Shown here: piece after piece, positions 1 through 14,100 of the stretch | Layout: each line of letters begins with the position of its first letter | Position numbering within the stretch: the first letter of the stretch is position 1 | Origin: Oegoconia quadripuncta | Lineage: Eukaryota > Arthropoda > Insecta > Lepidoptera > Autostichidae | Length of the DNA: 64,000 nucleotides | NCBI GenBank assembly: GCA_949316235.1 | Contig: OX438750.1 | Span: 3,424,501 to 3,488,500 of the forward strand | Direction: 5' to 3' | Translations under genes and position numbers: made by a program | The notes under the pieces: model-generated | Seen by the model: only the letters and a program-made list of their open reading frames with translations | Database searches by the model: none | Told to the model about the DNA's origin: nothing

Positions 1-2171
1 AAATAATTGCTATCTTATAGAGGTATATTATAGATGTAATTATGAATAATGAAGCCTAAAAAAAACGAGTGCTTAGTCTAGATATTTTAGAAAAGCTCAT
101 TTTAATTTGTCTCTTAATAACAATAAATATTAACTGATATTTAATCAGGTAGACTTTTGTTAAACACAGTTAACTTATTGATGGATAAACAACTAAGCAT
201 GTCATTGTTAGGCATGCATGTGTTTTAGCTGAAAATGTTGTCGAGCTGCGTTGCTTAAGAAATAAAAATGAGAACTAATATTTTGTAACGATGATTTCCC
301 TAAATGTTTTGAATATAAAGAAATACCCATTTTTTTAAGAAACACATGTTTCTACTTTGGCTATTTAGTTACTTACTTAGTATTTGCGTTTCTTACAAAT
401 GCTTAATTTTTAGCAATAAATTGTTACTACATTTAGAACATTTTATTAAATGTTTCAAGAACTACGCGGTTATTCGTATTTCCGAGGTCAAACTGTTGGG
501 CTAATCACCTTTTTTGTCAAACTACGGTACTATAAAAATTAAAAGTAATTAAATTTAATTATATAATTATTTTAATTAATTAAAATTAAAATTATAAAAA
601 TAAAGCTCTCATTACTGCTCGCTCGCTCGACTGCTACAAAGAATTATTCCAACAAAAAGTGTTTTATGTGTTATTAAAATAAATAATTTTGAATTATAAG
701 TGTATAGAGTGGGATAAGGGTGGGGAGATAGATGGTTTCCCTTTCCGAAGCGGTAGTAGCTTGGACATACTGCTGACAGACAAATGCAATAATCCCTTTT
801 ATTTCCAGAAGATTAAATTGACAGTCAACGAATTACATCATGTATCTTATGTTGAAATAAATGATTGAAGTTTCAAGATGATGATGAGATTAATATTTAC
901 TACTATTTTCTTGGTGCCCCATTTTTATTTATTTATTCAGTCTTTCACATACAGCATTACAGTAAAATTACCAATGCACTGTACGGTTACTTAGGTACTA
1001 CAAATTAGTTACCAGAATTTATAGCTATTCTTAATTATTTATCTAAGTCAATCATCCATCAATCTCACAGCACTGCAAACACGCCCTTCTGTGGATCATG
1101 GGAACCCATATGTGGGTCATGGGACTTGTGGACCTAGTTTCTGGTGTCCAATATTCTGTAAAAAAGCTTTTTTTCAACCTTTTCTTTTCGTGCCCTTTAT
1201 CGGCACTCTAATTTATATTGTTTTCTTACTAGACCTTACGTAGCAACCATTATTATACAGTTGAGCCATGCTTTAATTTTTTTCCAACTTAAAGTATGTC
1301 CGACTCCAGTTAGGGACAGAGGGAGATCAGTACGTACCCCAACTTAAGTTCAAAAATGGTCAGTGCCGAGGTGTTGCTTTCCTAGATGACTTTAACGCTT
1401 TAGTACTCAGGTTCTCTCACTTACCGAGATATTAAAAGTTTGATGAAGCATCTCCTCATAGACTTCCTCTTTTCCCATCCAAGAATATTGAGTTTTGATG
1501 TCCTTAGTACATTTGTCTGTAAGACAACATGTACACGCACGCAATGTTAATACCGAAGGTTTTATTTCTTCGTCCATTTTTTCAACGAATCGTTGAACGT
1601 GAAGAAAGAAAACTCAGGAAGAAAAGAACTAGGTAGTATCTATGTGTTCTAAGAAAATAATACGATTTCTTCTGGACAGTCTGAGGAATAAATTTTGTAT
1701 TCCTTTTAATTCACTACTCTCGGCGAAGGCAAAGGCTTCTAAGCCCATACAGCCATGTCTAATTTCAAATGTTATTTTTTTTTTTTATGCACAACGGGTT
1801 GGTACTTGACCTCAATCACACCTGATGTTAAGTGAAGATGAGGTCGAAGTTGGAAGCGTATTTATTATTTATTTTTTTTACTTACTATTTACCATAATAA
1901 ATTTTGTTAACCAATTTTGTTATGAAGGATTACTCTGAACTTCTTGCGTCAGCTGTAGGTTGGCGAACGGTACACGGAAAATCAACAGGTCAGCAAGCAG
2001 TACCTACTCATGGCTTGCAGACTACTTGATGTTCAGCAGAAAGGACCCGTTGGCTGCGGAAGTGTGATTGATTTGCCATTTTGTGTGTAATCCGCCTAAG
2101 CGGCTGTTGAGGATAGGTGGCTAGTAGCTATAATGTTAATGAGTATGTCTAAGGAGCACAATTCATTTCAG
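1..2171. other. AT-rich upstream region, no gene seen
   Basis: No coding exon could be supported here. The stretch is AT-rich, with a palindromic A/T block near 541-600 and one short SINE fragment at 1779-1857. A splice acceptor (ttcatttcag) ends at 2171, directly before the PARP start codon, so a 5' untranslated exon and the promoter of that gene may lie here, but neither can be placed from sequence alone. Confidence 0.5.
1779..1857 (-). repeat. SINE-B fragment (5'-truncated)
   Basis: This is the 3' end of the SINE-B family in reverse orientation: a T-run, then the tail block GCACAACGGGTTGGTACTTG, then the region that reads GATGAGGTCGAAG. It breaks off at 1857, as expected of a 5'-truncated retroposon. 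Full copies are at 2467-2800 and 29209-29538. Confidence 0.8.
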
Positions 2172-2178
2172 ATTTTAA

Positions 2179-5100
2179 ATGGGGCAGACAAATTCTTCCC
2201 CGGAAGAGGAAGATGAGGAAGAACAGGAAAATTATGACGTCACTTTAACAGTTGCAGTAAGTATTTGCGCATGCGTGTTCTAGACCAGCATGGGTAGCAT
2301 GACCATACGCGATAGTTTATCATACGTTATATCGACTGTTATGTCTCATTTTGACAGATAACTGTGATAAAAGGGTGTGGTCAACTATGTTTGACTTCTT
2401 GGGGTCGAGTTAGTTGTATAGGTGCACGCACCATCTTAATATACCTTTTTTTGCTCACTACGTCATCTTTTTTATTTTTGTACGACGAGTTCGTACTTGA
2501 CCTCAATCACACCTGATGTTAAGTGAAGATGAGGTCGAAGGTGGAAGCGTACCGACCCGGAAACCCCAACACATTTGAGGGACTGGCTATCTTATCTCTG
2601 ACAACCGGAACACAACAATGCTATTAACATTGCTGCTTGGCGGCAGATTTAGACAAGATGGTGGTAGCTAGCCAGGCGGACATATAAAATGCCCTACCAC
2701 CAAGCAAACCGAGTACTTAAACATGTACCCCGCAGGGGATCGAGCCCGCGACCTCCGAATCGTAAACCCAATGTTGTTTACATTGAGCCACGGAGGCGGT
2801 TATCATCTTGCAATTGCAATTACACAATTCCTCAAATAATTTTTTTTTATAAAAAAAATTAAAGAGTTGATAATGTTATTAATGTCGTTTTACGTACCAA
2901 TATTTACATGTTATAGATGATGAGGGGCTCTATTACATAACTTCATCGTTATCGTCATCGGTTACGTTCTAACGTGTGATTGGTTGGCTCATCACACGCT
3001 CGGTAATTTGACGGTTTCTCATTGGTCAACGTAATCGATACGATCCATAAAAAAGCAGATGTGTCATCAATAGAATTTGTCAATTGTTTTACAGGAATTA
3101 CTATCGAGCTTAATATTAAGAGAAGTGCCTGATGACACCCGGACAACGTGGGTTAATATGCCGTCTGGAACGAGAGCTTCGGTAATGTTACCTGTGAGTT
3201 TTTTTTTACTTGTTGTTATTAGACATACAAATACGAATATGATTATATTGTTTTATAACGTGTTCATTCCTCTAAAATCCGAATAGGATTTTCTACGTAG
3301 CTGGGCACCGCTAATCAAATAGTTAAATTCTTTAGTCGCTATCCGTTACTCAGGCCCGTATTAATAAACCAAACAACAATAATAAACCCTATGTAATCAA
3401 CAAATAAAATAAATAAATAAATGAAAGCTTAATATACAAGATTTTCCCAGCGATGGGCTGTACCCACTGTGCACTGAAAGAGCTCTGACTCAGCATATGC
3501 TGCAGGACAGCGCTGCCGTTAGCTGCAGCATACCATTAGCCTAATTATATCATACGTACAATTGAATACATTTACAACTGAACCTACCACCAATATTTTC
3601 AGTTGGCAGTTGGATTTTTGGATACATTTTACGCACTCCGATTGCCTCGGTATTATTCAGGAACACACGCAACACCGCGCAGCACGACACACTGCCTTGC
3701 TCAGTTGGGACGAATATTGGTGTCGATTCGGATGTGCACCAACTAAACTAAAACTAGTTATGTTTATGGATGTTTTTCGTTTATCTGTCTCTTTCTCCCT
3801 GGAACAGTACGATGCGACGGCACCAGTCTAAAACTGGTTTTAGTTTAGTTTAGTTGGTGTACCTCCGAATCGACACCATTGTGAACACAAGTCGAGCGAC
3901 AGCTGTTACATTGACATTATTATCTGTCTCGCTTCGTTAATATGCAATGTGGCGGAACTATGGAAGCCGTAATGGAAGCGTCAATTCGTAATGCGCTTAT
4001 TCCTAAATGCAGAGACTAATTCGGCATACATTGGTGTCGATTCGGATGTACACCAACTAAACTAAACCAAACCAAACTACGTTAGTACTATTATCTATTC
4101 TGTGACCAAACTAAAACCAGTTTTAAAGTAGTGCTGTCTCTTTCTACCTGGAACAGTACGATGCGACGGCACCACTCCAAAACTGGTTTTAGTTTAGTTT
4201 AGTTGGTGTACATCCGAATCGACACTAGTGTTGGTTGAAGTGAGGATATGCAATGTATGCCGAATTAGTCTCAGCATTTAGGATGGAAGTAGGGTTGTCT
4301 GGGAGAAATGGACGACCGCTCCGCTGAACACCCAAAGTGTGCCCCTGGTGGTAGAACGGGTAAATTTTGTATGATCTGTAGTGCTCCTTTGGTGGTTTGG
4401 TGGAGCCAGTGGAGCACATCTTATTGTCATTATAATTTATAGTTCCACTTTACCCCTAAGTGTTATTCCTCTATGCCCCTACAAAGGATGGAACACATGA
4501 TGACCATTTTATTTGCATTCGACTCTGAAGAGTACTTCAAATAAGTTATAGTATCTCTACAATAAAATTTACTTAGATAGAACTACTAATATGCATACTC
4601 TTTGTTATCATCAGTCATACGAAATAATAATAATTTAACATTTAAGGAAGAAAGTTTTGTTTGTTTCAATAAAATACTTAACAAATATTTAAAGTATTTC
4701 ATTTTAGTTGTCCCTCCAATGTGTTCATAACTTAAAAGGAGCACGACAGGTAACTCAAAAATTTCCCTTCTGAACCATTAAAGGGGCACAACGGAGCATT
4801 AGAATTTATCCGTCGTACCTCTGGGGGCACAGTCTCGGTGATAAGACTGCGTGGTCGTACGTGTATTCTTAAATTTTTGTGCAATAAAATGTACTTCATT
4901 GATTGGAAGTAAACTTCGATTACACCTTCCGATTTCCTAATTAGATTTCCGACAATTATGATAGTGTAACAAGCGCTTTACGACCTGTTTGTTGTAGTGG
5001 TTACAAACTCTGGTGCTATTCCAAAAGGTCGCGGGTTCGAATCCCGCTAGGGGCATATGTTTGTATGATGAATAGGGATATGTGTACCCGAGTTATGGAT

Positions 5101-8100
5101 GTTTTTCATTTATATATGTATTTATTTACAAAAAATAATGTATTTGTGTAGTATATCAACCATCTGGTATCCACAACACAAGTCTATTTGCTTAGTGTGG
5201 AACTAGATGGCGCTGTCTGTGTATGTCAAAGTATGTCCAAGTATATTTTACATTTCGAGATCAACGACTTCTCATCTCTAAAATGAAATTGGTGTTTTTT
5301 TTCTTCGTTAATCATATGTACCAATTCCTGCGATTTTCAAAGCTATTATCCAAATTTGTTTTTTATTTGGAAAATGGAATATTATTTCAAGGTTTCACAT
5401 GAAATATTTTATAATTTCTGAGCTAAAGCACATAATAAAAACAATTTGAACAGAGCTCTTTTCATGTGCTTCCCATAATCACTTCTTAGATTCGCTGAAA
5501 CTTTTATAAAGCGGTTACTTTTAAAAATTAACGCTGCCTAAACTTAATGTTATCCGATAATACACACAATGTTTAGTTAAATAGTAATAATACACACAAA
5601 GTTTAGTTCCCAAAAAAAAATCAAAAATGTTTCTTCATACAAAACGCCAATTTCATAGGTAAAGACCTAATATAATACCCCTAATTGGTAAGTACGTACC
5701 TCTAAGATGCTAATATGTTACTATATATTTGTTCTCTCACTCAAGGCTATATTTAATGGTGTGCTGTATAAATTATAAACATACCCATATTTTTTTTAGC
5801 TAACTTCACGTTGCAATTGTCCTTCCTGGCTAGTTGGACTTAAACTGCAAGTAATTGATTTGGATGGACATAAAGAGCAGGATTTAATACGATCAGAAAT
5901 GCAGAACACCCTCGGAGAACACAACATCTCACATTATCATATTATATCGGTATGTTTTAGATTATTTAGTTTGGTGTTGGTTATTAACTGAGTTTATGTG
6001 TACAGACGACGGAACGACCAGTGTTTGCTGGCCGTGCGACGTAAGAATAACATTTGAAATCGTCATGACATACAGTTATCGCTCATTCACTAGACAGTCT
6101 CCCCAGAGAAGAACGAGCAAGAAACTCAGGGGTTGCTCTTTTTAAATAAGTCATACCGCCTACGTCAAGTCTAGCAAGTTTTACACCATCTGTAGACGAT
6201 ATTACATAGAGCGCCACACTGGGGTCGCTCTGGTAAGGTTTTAGCCGTGCCGAGGGAGGATCACACGGGGAGTGAGCGTAGGGAAATCACAACACAAAAA
6301 CTCTGGAGATTGTTGAAAATGCTTCGTATAATTTCGTGTTCTTCGTTCACAGTTGTTCACATCACATATTCACTATTACTGCTGAACCGACCGCATGTTT
6401 TGACGTTGTGCTCTGTACTACAACTATGTCTTTTTTTTTTTTTTTTTTTTTTTTTTTTGCGCCCATGCAAAGGCACCCTCCGGAGGAACGAAGGAGGGAG
6501 GCGGAGAAGGCTCTAAGCGTACGAGCACAGCCGGCTGTGCAAGTTATGTGGGACTCACAAAGTGTGCCTACCCACTAAAACTCCGCCTTGGAGGTAGGGA
6601 CTAGCCGTGAGGCTTTTATCCCGTCATCGGAAGCGACCCCTTTCCTGGGGAGGGGAGGGGCGCTAGTGGTGCTCTGCTAGAAGAGCATCACTTAGAAGAG
6701 CCTAGAGCTAATCGAGAGTCGATGATGAGTCAGGGGTGACAAGTGCCCCTGACTCATCTGTGGCCGCCAGGAGGCAAGCCAGATCGGATGTGAGTTTATT
6801 GGGTGGGTCGGTGAGGACGTTCCTCGGACGTCGGACTTGATAGAGAGAGGTTGATGAGGGGGTAGGGTAGACTGCTGACCCTCTTATTAACGGATTTGGG
6901 TGTTCGGTAGCTGATTTGAAAAAGGATTCGGTGAGGGTTTTCAAAAACTGTTGGATTGATGGTAAATCTATGTCACGGTGAAGGTCAGCATTTCTGACGC
7001 ACCAGTGGGCGTTCAGTGCTCTACGACAGAAAAGGTTTTGTACGATTTGGAGTTTATTTATTGTATTAGGGTTCGCGTGTGCGAAAACGGGGGCCGCGTA
7101 TGTCATTACCGGTCGGATGCACACCTTGAAGAGTGTTCTCTTATTGATGGGGGACATTTTACTACTTCTGCCTATCATACTATTTAGGCGGCCCAGATAG
7201 AAGCGGGCAGTGCGAGTCACATTCAGAATGTGAGGCTTAAAAGTTAGCCTCGAGTCCAGAGTAACACCTAGGTATTTGGCAGTGGGTTTCCAGGGGACAG
7301 GGGTACCTAGCATACGGATTTGGGTATCATTGAGATCGAGATGGCGTCTTCTCTTATGACTGAATCTAATCGCGGTGCTTTTATCGGGGTTTACTTCTAT
7401 ACGCCATTTCCTAAACCATTCTCCAAGCTCATTAACTGAGCGTTGGAGTTTGGATATGGTTGACGACAGCCGCTGACCCTTTATGTAGAGGGCAGTGTCG
7501 TCGGCGAAGAGAGAGAGTTGGACATTGTTTTTGGGGATGGGTATGTCGTTTGTGTACGATATATATAGTAGGGGAGAGAGCACTGATCCCTGAGGGACTC
7601 CGGCTTTGAGCGGGCGGGGGGAGGATAGCACTCCTTCGTGTCTAAAACGAAAGGTACGATCTTGGAGATAGGATGCTACTGTTAGAACTAGCCTGTCGGG
7701 GAGACCTAAGTGGTGTAGTTTATAGATAAGGCCTGCGTGCCATACTTTATCGAATGCCTTTGCGACATCAAAGAAGACTGCTACTGTTTTTTCGCGTTTA
7801 GGGTAGAAACCGCTCAAGATGTACTCGATTATGCGGTGGACCTGTTGTGGACAAGAATGGTTTGCGCGGAAACCGAATTGGTGGGGTAAAATAAGAGGGG
7901 GCTCACCTACTGGGAATAGGTGTTTTCTCATATGATAGAGGATTACTCTTTCTAATACTTTGCCTAGCGCCTTGAGGAGGCTGATGGGACGGTGGCTAGA
8001 GGGGATATTGAGGGGCTTTCCTGGTTTGGGGATACCTATGACTATTGCTTCCTTCCAGGCGGTTGGAAAGTAGCAGAGATCAAAGCAAGCGTTAAATATA

Positions 8101-11100
8101 AGAGACAGTAGGGTGAGTACATTGAGGGGGAGGTGTTTGAGGGCTTGGTTGGAGATTCCGTCCGCGCCTGGGGCTTTTTTTGGCTTAAGGCCTTTGATGA
8201 TGGCTTGAATTTGGTCGGTGGAAACTAGGATAGGGTCTGAGGTTGGAGGGGAAGTCGTTATACAACGAGCTTCCTCCTCCACCATTTGGACATGGGCGGA
8301 GTCATACTCGAGAGTACTGGGGGAGCATTGCGCGGCCGTGTTGTCAGCGAGACATTCGGCTTTTTCATCGTCTTCGAAGGCAACGGTGCCATCGGGACGG
8401 TTTAGCGGAGGGGTATGGGTGATTGTGTCTAACCGGAGGGCTTTCGCCACTTTGTAATACGCGAGGTGGGAGGGAGAGATTTCCTCCATGAGTTTACTCC
8501 ATTGAGCATTCCTCACTTCGGAGAGACGGGACCTAACCTGACGTTGGAGTTGGTTGGCTGCTTTCCTATGGGAGGGGGTGGGATAGCGAGCAGCTCTGCG
8601 GAGGGCTGCATTTTTACATTTAATTAGGTTTATGACGTCTATTGGGAGCTTTTGATCTTTGACCTTGGCTACGCGCTCGTTGGCCTTGATCGCAGATTGT
8701 ATGAGTTGGGTGAGGGAGCTCACCGCATTGTCTATATTTTCAGTGCTATCGAGATGATGATATGATGATGATGATGATGAGGGAACATACGGTGAGTCTG
8801 GAGAGTCGATGGCTGCGGTGAGGGATGTTTTGAACCCATCCCAGTGGGTGAAGGTTTTGGGGGTGGCGGGAGGAGGGGTTTGGGGGCCCAGTATCAGTGA
8901 GACTGGGCGGTGGTCTGATCCTAGGTCGTCGAGGGGTTCGATCGTGTTTAGGTTTAGGGAAATGTTTTTAAAAAGAGCGAAATCGAGAATGTCTGGCGAT
9001 TGGTTTGTGTTATCGGGGTAGTGGGTGGGCCAAAATGGACATATAACGTCTATATTTAGGGATTGGGTGATGTTGAGCAGCTTAGTGCCGCTTGCATTGG
9101 TAGTAAGGCAAGTCCAGCTAGTATGTTTGGAGTTAAAGTCTCCGAACATAATAACTGAGTTGCCCAGTAGGAGGATAGCTTCAAAGTCACTTTTTAGGGG
9201 TGGAGTACCACTAGGAATATAGATGGAGGCTATAATTATGGATTGATGACCTGTCATAGCAAGCCTGCAGATAGAGGCTTCCATATTAGTGAGGGGGGGG
9301 GTGGTGATGGGAGAACAGTGGAGAGATCTTTTATAGTAAATGGCTGTTCCGCCACGTCCGTCGAGTCTGTCATTACGTATTAGGGTATATTTGGGGATGG
9401 ATAAGCCTTTACGGTCAGTGGCTTTGAGCCATGACTCCTGTATTAATAAGAGGTCTACTTCTCTACTGCGCACGAACTCTTTTAGTTCGTTGACATTAGT
9501 GCGCAGACTGCGCGAATTGTAGGAGATGAGAGAGACACCTCTTGGTTTGGTCCGACCGGTACCTAAGGGGGTGTTTATATTTTGGGACATTGTACTTAAA
9601 TGGAGTTTAGTAGGTGATGGTGTTCTACTAGGGCAAGGAGACGTTCTTGGGCTGTGCGGGAAGCGCGCAGCTTGCGGGCGAGTATTGATATCTCTCCGAT
9701 ATCAATACCGCTGATTGCAGCGTAGACGGTCTGCATGTCCTCAGCCAGGGAGGGCATACTGCCACCTGGGTGAGGCTTTGGATGGTTTGGGCGTGGGGTG
9801 GCTGGAAGAGCCTGAGGACGGAAGACTGAGGGGGGGGCTGGGGTTTTAGGACCCCAGGGGTTTGAGGCCTGGGGGGGCTTTAGGGGTGGGAAGTGGGAGG
9901 CTGTCGCCGGGGGTGGTGAGGGTTTGTGGCCTGCTTGGGTGGAGGCTTTAGGAGCCTTTTGAGTGGGGCGGGGGCGGGGAGCACGCGGGCAACCGCGGTA
10001 GTTGGCCGTATGGCCGGATTGTCCACATAGCACGCACGATGGAGGAGTCTCATCGTCACGTGTGCGTGTGCACTCTTTTGTGCTATGTGGCTCTAGGCAC
10101 TTTACGCACCTAGGGTTGGCGGAACAGTTTGCCGCTGCGTGGCCATAGAGCTGGCAACGGTGGCACTGACCGGGGTGACCGCGTTTGTGCGGGGGCTCTA
10201 TTTTTATTTTGGAGAGTCCACAGATGGTGAGTTCTCCTTTGAATATGTCCCTAGCGTTGGGGACGTTGGTGAGGATGGCTAAGGCCAGTGGGTATGTTCT
10301 ACCCGTGCGACTGTGCATTTTGTGCACAGCCTCAACGGGGAAACCTTGCTGGATGAGGTCATCGAGTATGGCCTCGTTGGGGAGTTCGTGCGGGACGCCA
10401 CGAAGGACGGCACGGATTTTACGCTCCTCGGGGAGCGCATAGGAGTGGTAGGGGATTCTATTTTGGGACAGTAACCTCGTGAGGTTCCTAAAATCGGTGA
10501 TTGAGGGGACTTCTATTTTGATGGCCTCACCGGTGTTGGAGGCATGGGAGTAATGCACCTTGTTATCGGTGCAGAGCTTTGAGACGAAGGTCCACTTCGT
10601 CTTGTCTCTGAGAAAGACAGGCGGGGGGGCTTTGAGTTTGGGGAGCGTGGGGGTGCAGCGGGTTGCTGGTTTGGTCGGGGGGGCAGCCGTCTGGCTTGGG
10701 GGGGCGGGGGTGGGGATGTCTAGTGACATCAGAGGAACTGGGGAAGGAGAGAGGGTGGGTGGGGGAAGGGGGGAGAGGGGGCGGGGGATCTCGGTGGCCG
10801 AGGTAGGGGGGGGACTGGGGGGTGCGGTTTTGGGACCGCGTTTAGCAGACCGCTTCTTGCGGGGTTTGACGAGTTCGAATTCGAACTCGAGTTGGTCGGG
10901 AGAGGGGTGAGCGCCGGTGACGGTGCCATCCTCGGAGATTTCCGAGTTGGAACCGTCATCGGGTGAGGCGGGCCTCTTACGGGAGGAAGTAGTTGAAATG
11001 GAGTCAGAGTACTCCATTTCTTGAGCGGGCGAGGGGTTGAGTTGGGCGGGTGGGGCAGTTTTAGCTTTAAGAGCTTCGCTAAAGTAACTTTGAAATGCAG

Positions 11101-14100
11101 CTTTGTCAAATTTGACGCCGCTGATTTCCAGGAAGGATGAGATTAACTCCAGAAATTCATTTTTGGTTGCCATAGCGGCTGAGGGGGTGTTATTATTTGG
11201 GGGGGAAAAACCTCCCTGCCAAATGGCAGGGGGGAGAGAGAAGGGGAGGGGTGTGAGCAGGTATCCCTATTGGATAGCCGCTCGTACCGTCACCCTTGGG
11301 TCAAGGCCCAAGTGCAATGGGATCGGGTCTGCCGGTTTCTTCAGGTCCTGAAGGGATTGAAGTCGCACCGGGTCAACGACAGTTGGCTTAGTTGTCACGG
11401 TTACGTATCCACCAACTCAAACGCGGCAGATGCGCAAACTGAGTGCTTACGCGGTTTTGTGTTACCAATGAATTGGAAACAAAAAACCGCGCATCTGAAA
11501 GGCGGCGGGTGTGCGGAGGCACAAACGCGTATGACGCACCCACGGGGGGGTGCGGGACGCGGCACAGCGTACTCACGGCAATGGCGGAGCGAGAGGGCGC
11601 GCGGTACGTGCGGGCACGACGGCGGCGCGGAGCGGAATGACAACTATGTCCGTGGGTACCAGGCTTATATCTAAAAAAATCCGTCGGGCTCTGATCGGTC
11701 AACCAATGACAATGCCGGAATTAATTAATTTTAACCAATCAGAACCCGCGGCGAATTAAATGCAGGTACCCACTTATTTATCATTTTTATTAAAAGGGCG
11801 CCTCTAGCGGCTAAAAGGGTAACTTGTGGTCGGCTCAATATTGCTGCTATACATTGTAAGAGTGGTTTTACACAACTACCTACATAAATATTTATTAAAT
11901 TAACAACTTTCAGATAAGAACAAATCTTTTCCTATCAAAAAACATGGCTAACCATTTTGCTCCTCAACACCATCCGTTCCGATCCCAGTAGGCTGTGACC
12001 ACGAAGGGAATGGGCCTGTGTGGTCGCTACTCGAGGAATTTTCTGCCCGAACAACCATCGATCCTACGAGCAACATGCCCTGCCCACTGCCCCTTTAGTT
12101 TGGCAATTCTTCGGGCTATATCTGTCACCTAGGTTCTCCTCATTTCTGATTCGATCCCGCAAGGACACTCTGAGCATAGCTCTCTCCATTGCTCTATGGG
12201 TGAGCTTCGTGGGAAGTCGCTGGATGCGAGCAGAGCAGGATGGATCGTTGTGAAGATCCAAAGAGGAGGTTTTTGTCTAGCAGTGAAGGTCTTTCGGCTG
12301 ATGTTTTTTTTTTATGCACAACGGGTTAGTACTTGACCTCAATCACACCTCATGTTAAGTGAAGATGAGGCCGAAGGTGGAAGCGTACTGATCCGGTAAC
12401 CCAAATATTTGGGGAACTGGCTATCTTATCTCTGAGAACCGGAATACAACAATGCTATTAACATCGCTGTTTGGCGGCAGATTTAGATAAGATAATGGTA
12501 GCTAGCCAAGCGGACATATCAAATGCCCTACCACCAACCAAACCGAGTACTAAACATGTACCCCACTGGGAATCGAACCAGCGACCTCCGATTCGTAAAC
12601 CCTATGTTATTTACATTGAGCCACGGAGGCGGTTATGATGATGATGATTCGAAAGTGTCACTCACATTTTTACACAAAAGGAGGGTTTTCACCCTATGTG
12701 AAATTTTAAAATCTTATTTATTCTTCATATCTTATTTATTCTTCATATTCCTGTGGAGTAATCAGAAGGTGCACTTATTGTAACAGGTAAAGAAAGTGGT
12801 CAATTGTTGTCTATGGAGGAAATTCCGCCGGAAAGAGTCTGAAATCGGAACTGAGAACAACTATGTTAACCAGCGTATGCTCTTCCACGGCACTTCTGCT
12901 GCTGATGACATCATTAGGCAGGGATTTGACGTATCCAAGGCCAGTCCAGGTATAGTACCTACATACCTAATACACTAATTATTATTATATTAGGTCCTTA
13001 CATATGAAATTGGCGTTTTGTCGTACTGGCCACTTTGATCTCAAATATCTCCTCTTTGGTTAGGAATTCCAATTTCAATCCATATGTTTTTTTCCATCTT
13101 TGGTATTTTCTTTGCGTGACTCAGTTTACAAAATGGAAAACTTAAAATATCGCTTTATTAACTACCTATGAGATGGCAAAAGTGTGTATAAATAGCAATG
13201 GTACATACTTTGAATAAATAAATATATTTTGAAAAAATCGACTTTAGATTACTCCCTTACAAAACGCCAATGTCATATGTTAGGATATATCTCATATGAT
13301 AGGATGTCATATATCATAAATCATTATCACACAGTATAAATTGACATTGGAAAAAAAAATTAATGGCATAGAGAAAAGGAAAGATGTTGGGTCGTCTGAT
13401 ACGACACGACAACTTTATCAAGAACATCATTGAAGGAAAAATGGAGGGGAAGAGGACGATAGGAAGGCCTAGAAGAACATTCCATGGTCCAAGTAGAGGA
13501 AAAAGGAAATGCCGTGTCGTATCAGGAAGTTAAAGAAAAGGCGGAATGTAGATAAGTGTGGCAAGGACTCCACCGACAAGAGCATTCTTAAATTGAAGAG
13601 AGAATAAATCGGATTTTGTATTTTAATTGACCTTTCGTACTGAACCACCACCTTTCATGGTCTCAATCGTCTTGGTTTTTTGGGTCAAATCTTAGTTAGT
13701 ATATCAGGGTGGTTGCAAATAGAAATCAATAGTCTCTACCTTCCTCAACGGAAAACAGGCATATGTATGATGAATGGATCGGATAGGATAGATATTTTTT
13801 TTTATTCTAAACGGGTTGGTACTTGACCTCAATCACTCAATCAATCAATCACACCTGATGTTAAGTGAAGATGAGGTCGAAAGTGGAAGCATACTGACCC
13901 GGAAACTTTTTTTTTTTCCTTTTTTTTTCGTTCTACTACAATAGCGCTTTCAATTAAAGTTACATTATTGTCATCACCAGGTGGAATGTTTGGACCTGGT
14001 GTATACTTCGCTGAGCATTCATCAAAGAGCAGCCAGTATACGAAGACCGGATTCTTAAGTCCTAGGTATGATTATATTTTGTTATACACAGCATATGTAT

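Larger units (their letters stand above)
6431..11639 (-). mobile_element. Full-length jockey-clade LINE
   Basis: A complete non-LTR retrotransposon in reverse orientation inside PARP intron 3. The 28-bp T-run at 6431-6458 is its poly-A tail, and the 3'-UTR runs to 6707. ORF2 is at 6708-9590, ORF1 at 9596-11173, and the 5'-UTR runs to about 11639. The whole is flanked by an exact 11-bp target-site duplication, ACAACTATGTC. Both ORFs are open over their full length, and the stop of ORF1 is five bases from the start of ORF2, which suggests coupled reinitiation. Intact ORFs, tail and duplication together indicate a recent insertion that may still be mobile. Local GC content is well above that of the surrounding intron. 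Confidence 0.92.

Noticed and set aside
4980..5070. tRNA gene calls at the SINE heads (also near 20952, 29209, 43412, 59359)
   Set aside because: Box A and box B are present, but the cloverleaf is incomplete, and each head is joined to a repeated body ending in a simple tail. They are tRNA-derived SINEs.
10729..11702. Several overlapping frames near the LINE ORF1 and its 5' end
   Set aside because: They are other-frame shadows of a GC-rich, Pro-rich coding region and UTR; ORF1 explains the coding signal.
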